From NCBI RefSeq assembly GCF_014650435.1, contig NZ_BMUY01000001.1, positions 558,001-622,000 of the forward strand: a stretch of 64,000 nt of DNA. The letters are read 5' to 3'. This DNA is from Streptomyces tendae (GTDB taxonomy: Bacteria > Actinomycetota > Actinomycetes > Streptomycetales > Streptomycetaceae). A program made the position numbers and the translations under genes. A model generated the notes under the pieces. It did no database searches and had not been told where the DNA came from. It was given only the letters and a program-made list of their open reading frames with translations. Shown here in pieces: positions 60,601-64,000 of this stretch (within the stretch, counting starts at the first letter, position 1; each line of letters starts with the position of its first letter).

Positions 60601-62307
60601 GCCGCTCGAATCGAATATCTCTGTGAGGTCGCCCGCGGGGCTGTAGACAAAGCGCCTCAGCAGCGTGCCGTGGGGATCATTCTCCGGGTTGCGCAAGCGC
60701 AAGGCGGTGACACGCCCCGCCTGGGTCGAGACATCGATGTGTCGGCCACCGGAGTCTCGCACCACGATCGGCGTGCCGTCGGCAGAGCGGTCGATGTCGA
60801 TCCGGTAGCCGTTGCGATCGGTCATCGCCACAAGTAGGAGGGTGAACGCCTCACCGATCGGGACCGGGCGCTTGGGAGCCGCGAAGTGTCGGGTGATTCC
60901 AGCGAGTGGATCGGTGATGCACAGCGGGGCGTCTGACGCGCCGCTCCAGTGCAACGGCCAACGCGGTCCTTCCGAGGGCAGCACCGATGCCCCGGGTTCG
61001 GGAGCCGGGTAGATGAGGATCATGCCGTCCTCAGTGGCGTAGGCGGCACCCTGGTCGTCCAGCTCCAGACGTTCGTCGAGCGTGGACGCCCAGGATGCGC
61101 CGAAGGAGCGGCCAGCCCGGTAGGTGGACAGGTGGGTGCGCCTCAGCACCACGGGGAGTAGACCGGGCAGCTCGACATCGATCTCGGTCATGTACATCTC
61201 ACCGGAGATCATGTCGATCGGATCGCCGTTCAGGCACCGCCCCTTACCGGGCTTCGCCTTTGCCACGGCGTTGTCTGCCTCGCTTCGCAGGCCCTTCTTC
61301 CCCAGCCCCTTGGCCATGGCCTTCAGGCCGGTCTTGCCCAGTGCCTTCGCGCCCTTGGCGAGTCCGCCGAGGGTGGTGAGCCCCTTCATGCCGGGTATGC
61401 AGTCGAGTGCGGCGAACCCCACGTCCCACAGGGATGCTTGGCCCTTGCTGTATTTGTTGAGCGTGTCGGCGAGGACGACGAGGGCGGCGACCAGGACGAT
61501 CGCGCCGAGGATCGGGCCGCCGATGACCATCGCGATGATGCCGACGACGGCGACGACGACCTTGCAGACCGCGACGATCGAGTCCCAGTTGTCGGAGACC
61601 CAGTCCCCGACCTCCTCCCACCAGGAGCGGTTCTGGATGCCGGCGTCGGATGCCTCGTCGATCCTGCCCTTGGCCTCCCGGGTCGCGTCGTCACGCATCT
61701 TGCGCGCGTCCTCGGCCATCTTCTTCGCCGCGTCCAGCGCGCTCTGCGCGTCGTCCACGGCGGACTGCGCGTTGGCGTGCGCGGTCTTGGCGTGCTGGAC
61801 GTCACGGGTGGCGGCGCGGACCTTGGCCTCGTCCGGCTTGTCCGCGTCGGACTTGCTGCCGGTCGGGTCGTCCTTGTACTTGTCCGCCTCCTTCGACGCC
61901 CGCGTCACCCATGAATCCGCCGAGGACAGCTTCGACTGCGCCGAGGACAGGTCCTGGCGGGCCTCCCGCGCCTTGATGAGCGCCCGGTCCGCCAATGCCT
62001 GCGCCCGCTCCAGCTTCGGCCAGAAGTCCGCGAGCGCGTCGCCGCACATCCCGTACGACTTCTCCAGCTTCTTCAAGTTCTTCGGAACGCCGGAGAACTC
62101 CTCCTTGAAGACGGTCGCCGACTTCCCCGCCCACTCGGCCAGGGTGGACTCGCCGGCCATGCCCTTCACCAGACGCAACGCCTCCGAGACATCGTCGGCG
62201 AAGTCGTGCAACGTCTTCGCGAGCGTCCGCACCCGCTGCGGATCCCCCGGGGTCGGGTCCTTGTCCAGGTCCAGGACATGCCAGTCACTCGGCCTGTGGC
62301 CCACCAT
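57688..62307 (-). CDS. RHS polymorphic toxin with deaminase-like C-terminal tip
   Basis: 1539 residues from ATG/GTG 62307. Residues 1-230 are a WXG-like coiled-coil region ('LAEWAGKSATVFKEEF'); a hydrophobic segment follows ('VVVAVVGIIAMVIGGPILGA', about 255-285). DUF6531 near 355 ('DPIDMISGEMYMTEIDVELP'), then ~900 residues of YD repeats, core 'RFPGQYHDPETALHYNYQRH', boundary 'AIDPFGLAP' near 1392. The tip (1393-1539) has 'GQHGKCGEAEALS' and 'PPCDSCKNVLDQLGI': a zinc-binding C/H-x-E plus PCxxC pattern of the cytidine-deaminase fold (YwqJ-like group). It should deaminate a nucleic acid base. Immunity is encoded by the overlapping SUKH gene. Confidence 0.9.
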   Translation of the reverse strand: MVGHRPSDWHVLDLDKDPTPGDPQRVRTLAKTLHDFADDVSEALRLVKGMAGESTLAEWAGKSATVFKEEFSGVPKNLKKLEKSYGMCGDALADFWPKLERAQALADRALIKAREARQDLSSAQSKLSSADSWVTRASKEADKYKDDPTGSKSDADKPDEAKVRAATRDVQHAKTAHANAQSAVDDAQSALDAAKKMAEDARKMRDDATREAKGRIDEASDAGIQNRSWWEEVGDWVSDNWDSIVAVCKVVVAVVGIIAMVIGGPILGAIVLVAALVVLADTLNKYSKGQASLWDVGFAALDCIPGMKGLTTLGGLAKGAKALGKTGLKAMAKGLGKKGLRSEADNAVAKAKPGKGRCLNGDPIDMISGEMYMTEIDVELPGLLPVVLRRTHLSTYRAGRSFGASWASTLDERLELDDQGAAYATEDGMILIYPAPEPGASVLPSEGPRWPLHWSGASDAPLCITDPLAGITRHFAAPKRPVPIGEAFTLLLVAMTDRNGYRIDIDRSADGTPIVVRDSGGRHIDVSTQAGRVTALRLRNPENDPHGTLLRRFVYSPAGDLTEIFDSSGLPLKLAYDDRSRITSWTDREGFWYRFFYDDQDRCVGGEGTDGLLRCTIAYDTGGQETRYTDALGHTTRYHWNHEYQLLAETDPLGNTTRFEWDRYDRLLARTDARGRTTRYAYDQLGAPTTVLRPDGHRETAQNDEWGQPLEVVQADGHVWRMAYDEHGNLVAETDPTGARITYRYRDDGALIEVTDASGGTASLEADAAGLPVASTDAEGGTTRLVRDAFGRVVEERGPDGAVTRLSWTPEGRQLSVELPDGTTERRAYDGEGNLTEHVDGSGRVTRFDYGAFDLLRSRTDADGSRVEFSYDRQLRVTSVTNQQGAVWKYTYDEAGRLVQECDYNGRAQSYRFDPVGRLVGQTNGAGQSIDYVRDDLGKVTEQRAPEGVTRFEYDPVGQVRRVVGPGTELSYQRDARGRVVAETCNGTTVRSAYDVLGRRVRRITPSNAESAWEYDERDRPVVLRTAGRTITFAYDEGGREIERRTGGVALRQTWDGTGRLSSQTVTAESRRADALTTGEPVPLQHRAYRYRPDGTVAAISDLQGGDRFVDVDGRGRVAGVRATDWSERYVYDATGNIVEGEWHQGESAHSARSVEKSPVHRVGSVSYEYDEQGRVVVRRKKRLSRKPDIWRYTWDSEDRLVGVITPDGTSWTYAYDPFGRRIAKRRLSADGRSVVEETTFVWDGFVLAEQVTWSAGAEPTCTVWDWEQDRFSPVTQIERVPSNATQEWVDAKFYSIVTDLIGTPVEMVTEPGELAWRARTTVWGAPIDKPNADEAYCPLRFPGQYHDPETALHYNYQRHYDPETGQYVTSDPLGLAPGPNPRAYVANPFTAIDPFGLAPSCEDAARDAAKRRADVEQQRPGASKKTRPTSAAGLSVPGHNRTFDGASIKGGGEHDLHPDVRAAYDRVPENVRVGGQHGKCGEAEALSNAMKAGVDPRGGTMAAVDVRAPGNPNHHKIKPPCDSCKNVLDQLGITAVIE

Positions 62308-62578
62308 CCCGCAACCCCCGTCAACTCACGCGTCCCACCAGCAACCACCCGTACGCACACGCAAACTTACAAGGCGAGCCGACTCAAAGAAAGAAGTATC
62401 TGGCCAGACGCTGGGGGACAGAAAGTCCGGCTATGGATATATGGCGGCGGCTCGTGAGACGGAACTGCTATCCAGTCCTGTCAGGGGTCGCGCGGGACCG
62501 GTCCCCCTGGTGTCCCTGGGCCCCTGTGGATAGCGTGGCGTCGCCGAAGAGAAGCCTCGTCCCACCCAGGAGCCGACA
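62308..62578. promoter_or_regulatory. Divergent promoter region of RHS toxin and lipoprotein B
   Basis: 271-bp gap. Its right part (from 62531) is the direct repeat and contains the leader 'cccaggagccgacag'. The left part is AT-richer and should carry the toxin promoter. Confidence 0.5.
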
Positions 62579-62738
62579 GTGAATCGCCGCCGCCCCACCC
62601 TCCTCGCAGCGCTCACGCTGACCGCCACAGCGGCCTTGACGCTGTCCGCGTGCGGCAGCGACGACGACAGCCCGGCCAAGGGGGAGGACAAGATCGCGGG
62701 GGCGGACACCGGTAGCTCCACCCCGTCGGCGTCACCGA
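62531..62738. repeat. Direct repeat copy B (5' end of lipoprotein gene and its leader)
   Basis: Counterpart of 53933-54140, offset exactly 8598 bases. The sharp change after 62738 from near identity to moderate similarity suggests gene conversion or a recent exchange of the 5' segment. Confidence 0.85.
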
Positions 62739-63244
62739 GTGAAACGGTTCCTGATCAGGGGGAACGGCCGGAGATCGCCTTGCCGGCCGACGTGACGTAC
62801 AAGTTCGAGTGGGGCAAAACCGGTGATGCAGTCAAGGATGCTGTGCTGCACGATGCCGAGCAGCGCATCAGGGCTGTGGACATGGCCATTGCCGAGCAGG
62901 ATCCGCTGCACAAGGCGTACCGCTTCTACTCCGAAGGCGAGGCGGCTGCGGGGAGTGAGAAGTACATTCGGGACTTCGTGGATCACAAGGCCCGTACGAC
63001 TGGCGTGACTCGCTACTACGACGAGAGCGTGAACGCCAAGGACGACGGCACCGCCGCACTGGTGTACTGCGAGGACCAGAGTAAATCGTTCAACAGGTTT
63101 CTCAAGACGGGGAAGACTGACGTCACGCCGGTGACGAAAGATAGCTACGTCCTGTATGCCAGCACGCTGCGCAAGAACGACAAGGGCGTCTGGGTGACGG
63201 AACGACTGGTTTCGGAACGGGGGAACGCGAAGTGCCAGCCATGA
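62579..63244 (+). CDS. Lipoprotein, paralogue B
   Basis: 221 residues from GTG 62579, the same length as the copy at 53981. Identical lipobox and signal peptide; mature domain diverged ('DAVLHDAEQRIRAVDMAIAE', 'GVWVTERLVSERGNAKC'). Overlaps the following gene by 13 bases exactly as in copy A. Confidence 0.8.
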   Translation: MNRRRPTLLAALTLTATAALTLSACGSDDDSPAKGEDKIAGADTGSSTPSASPSETVPDQGERPEIALPADVTYKFEWGKTGDAVKDAVLHDAEQRIRAVDMAIAEQDPLHKAYRFYSEGEAAAGSEKYIRDFVDHKARTTGVTRYYDESVNAKDDGTAALVYCEDQSKSFNRFLKTGKTDVTPVTKDSYVLYASTLRKNDKGVWVTERLVSERGNAKCQP

Positions 63245-64000
63245 TTCGTCGCAATGTCTTGATACTGCCAGCAGGGCTAGCTCTGCTCCTTGCTGCCGTT
63301 GGCCCCGCCCATGCGGAGAAGGGGTTCGGTGGGGCGACGGACGGTCAGACGGAGCAGCACGCCGATGCCGGCGATGACGGGACAGTTTCGGTCACCGTGG
63401 GTGGTGTCGTCTTTGATCGTTCGAAGAACGGTAGTGGTGACTCGGTTGGGCCGGTGACGTCTTCGACTTCGTGGAGTCCGCCGGCGTGTTGGTATGCCCC
63501 GAAGTTCAGCCCTCAGGAGCTTCAGGACTACCTGGAGCCGATCTGGGAGGCCGAGTCCACGGGGTACGAGTGGGATGCCAAGCAGCGGGAGAAGTACAAC
63601 GCGAAGGATGAGAAGAAGGGCTTCAACAAGGACAAGACGGGCGAGGGATATTGATGGGGCTCGTATGTGAACGAGAGCTTCCCGCCGGGCTGGGACAAGT
63701 CCGACACGGATTACTTCTGGGTGGACCTCGGTGACCCGCCACCCGCGGACAAGGAGAACGCCGTCACTCCGGAAGTTCTCGCCGAGCTCGCCTACGCCGA
63801 GATCCGCGTCCCCGGTACCGAGGTGACGCTGGCGCCTGCCGAGGCGACCAAGGTGAACCTTCCGACGTGGGCGTGGCTGGACGGGGCCGAGTTCAAGCCG
63901 GTGTCGGTCACCGCGTCCGTGGAGGAGATCGGGATCGACGCGACGGCCACGGCGGAGCCGGTGTCGCTGCGGATCGAACCGGGCACTCCGGATGCCGAGT
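63232..64000 (+). pseudogene. Secreted protein, paralogue B, interrupted by TGA and cut by the window edge
   Basis: Reads from GTG 63232 for 140 codons to a TGA at 63652-63654, in 'GEGY*WGSYV' where copy A has 'GEGYWWDSYV': a single TGG to TGA change. The same frame then continues open to the window end with conserved blocks ('FWVDLGDPPPAD', 'LAYAEIRVPGTEV', 'NLPTWAWLDGAEFKPVSVTA'). A recent nonsense mutation, or a sequencing error, fits best. Signal peptide and N-terminal blocks match copy A. Confidence 0.8.

Noticed and set aside
63652-63654. Selenocysteine or programmed readthrough at the TGA
   Set aside because: The paralogue has Trp (TGG) at this position and no SECIS-like hairpin was noticed; a simple nonsense change is more economical.
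1-64000. CRISPR array, rRNA, tRNA or riboswitch
   Set aside because: No regularly spaced repeats and no recognisable structural RNA were found on reading the sequence; a covariance-model scan was not possible.

Overview
The window is a stretch of high-GC actinobacterial chromosome, almost certainly from Streptomyces. Signs are near-universal G/C third codon positions, many GTG starts, GTP-type PEP carboxykinase, a WhiJ-like XRE/DUF397 pair, a SigE-family sigma factor, a chitinase promoter with the TGGTCCAGACCA-type element, and a Tad/Flp pilus locus of actinobacterial type. No rRNA, tRNA or CRISPR array was seen.

Left end (1-7.5 kb): a Nudix gene, then a 5.07 kb low-GC insertion inside a conserved thioredoxin-domain gene (yyaL/SPATA20 type). 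The host's original 5' end is stranded at 391-555. The insertion brings its own replacement 5' end, so the gene is whole again at 5462-7501. An 11-bp identical core (541-551 and 5609-5619) lies in the CHWC codons. The cargo is a compact three-gene operon: a DUF3696-type AAA ATPase, a TOPRIM-like partner and a DUF262 (GmrS-like) protein. It looks like a phage-defence system, and no integrase is visible.

Core metabolism and stress (7.5-19.9 kb): Mut7-C RNase, TetR regulator, hemolysin-III family protein, PEP carboxykinase, a four-gene operon of solute-binding protein/TelA/VWA lipoprotein/coiled-coil membrane protein, an AlaA-like aminotransferase and a secreted trypsin-like protease.

Catabolic cluster (19.9-26.9 kb): two divergent operons around a shared palindrome encode a D-aminoacylase-type deacylase, a PLP D-amino acid deaminase/dehydratase, a PfkB sugar kinase, an IclR regulator, RidA and a GntP-type permease. 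Together these fit uptake and breakdown of an N-acetylated amino-aldonic acid such as N-acetylglucosaminate (the C1-oxidised end of chitin) through 2-keto-3-deoxygluconate. This is an inference. A GH18 chitinase with a DasR-like promoter lies 12 kb away.

Accessory and surface region (26.9-40.7 kb): a divergent Nramp homologue, a small protein with an injection-system-like leader motif, a SigE/anti-sigma pair, an XRE/DUF397 pair beside a frameshifted ATPase gene, and a WXG-RHS polymorphic toxin with candidate immunity gene, followed by the chitinase.

Pilus locus (41-51 kb): CpaB, TadZ, two TadE-like proteins, TadA, TadB, TadC, Flp pilin, a TadG-like protein, two lipoproteins and an OmpA-domain protein, all on the + strand. 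Right end (51-64 kb): an AraC regulator, DUF192 protein, and two paralogous lipoprotein/secreted-protein gene pairs that share a 208-bp near-identical segment. These pairs bracket transposase debris and a second RHS toxin whose tip is a nucleic-acid-deaminase-like domain, coupled to a tandem SUKH immunity gene. The second copy of the secreted-protein gene has a premature TGA.
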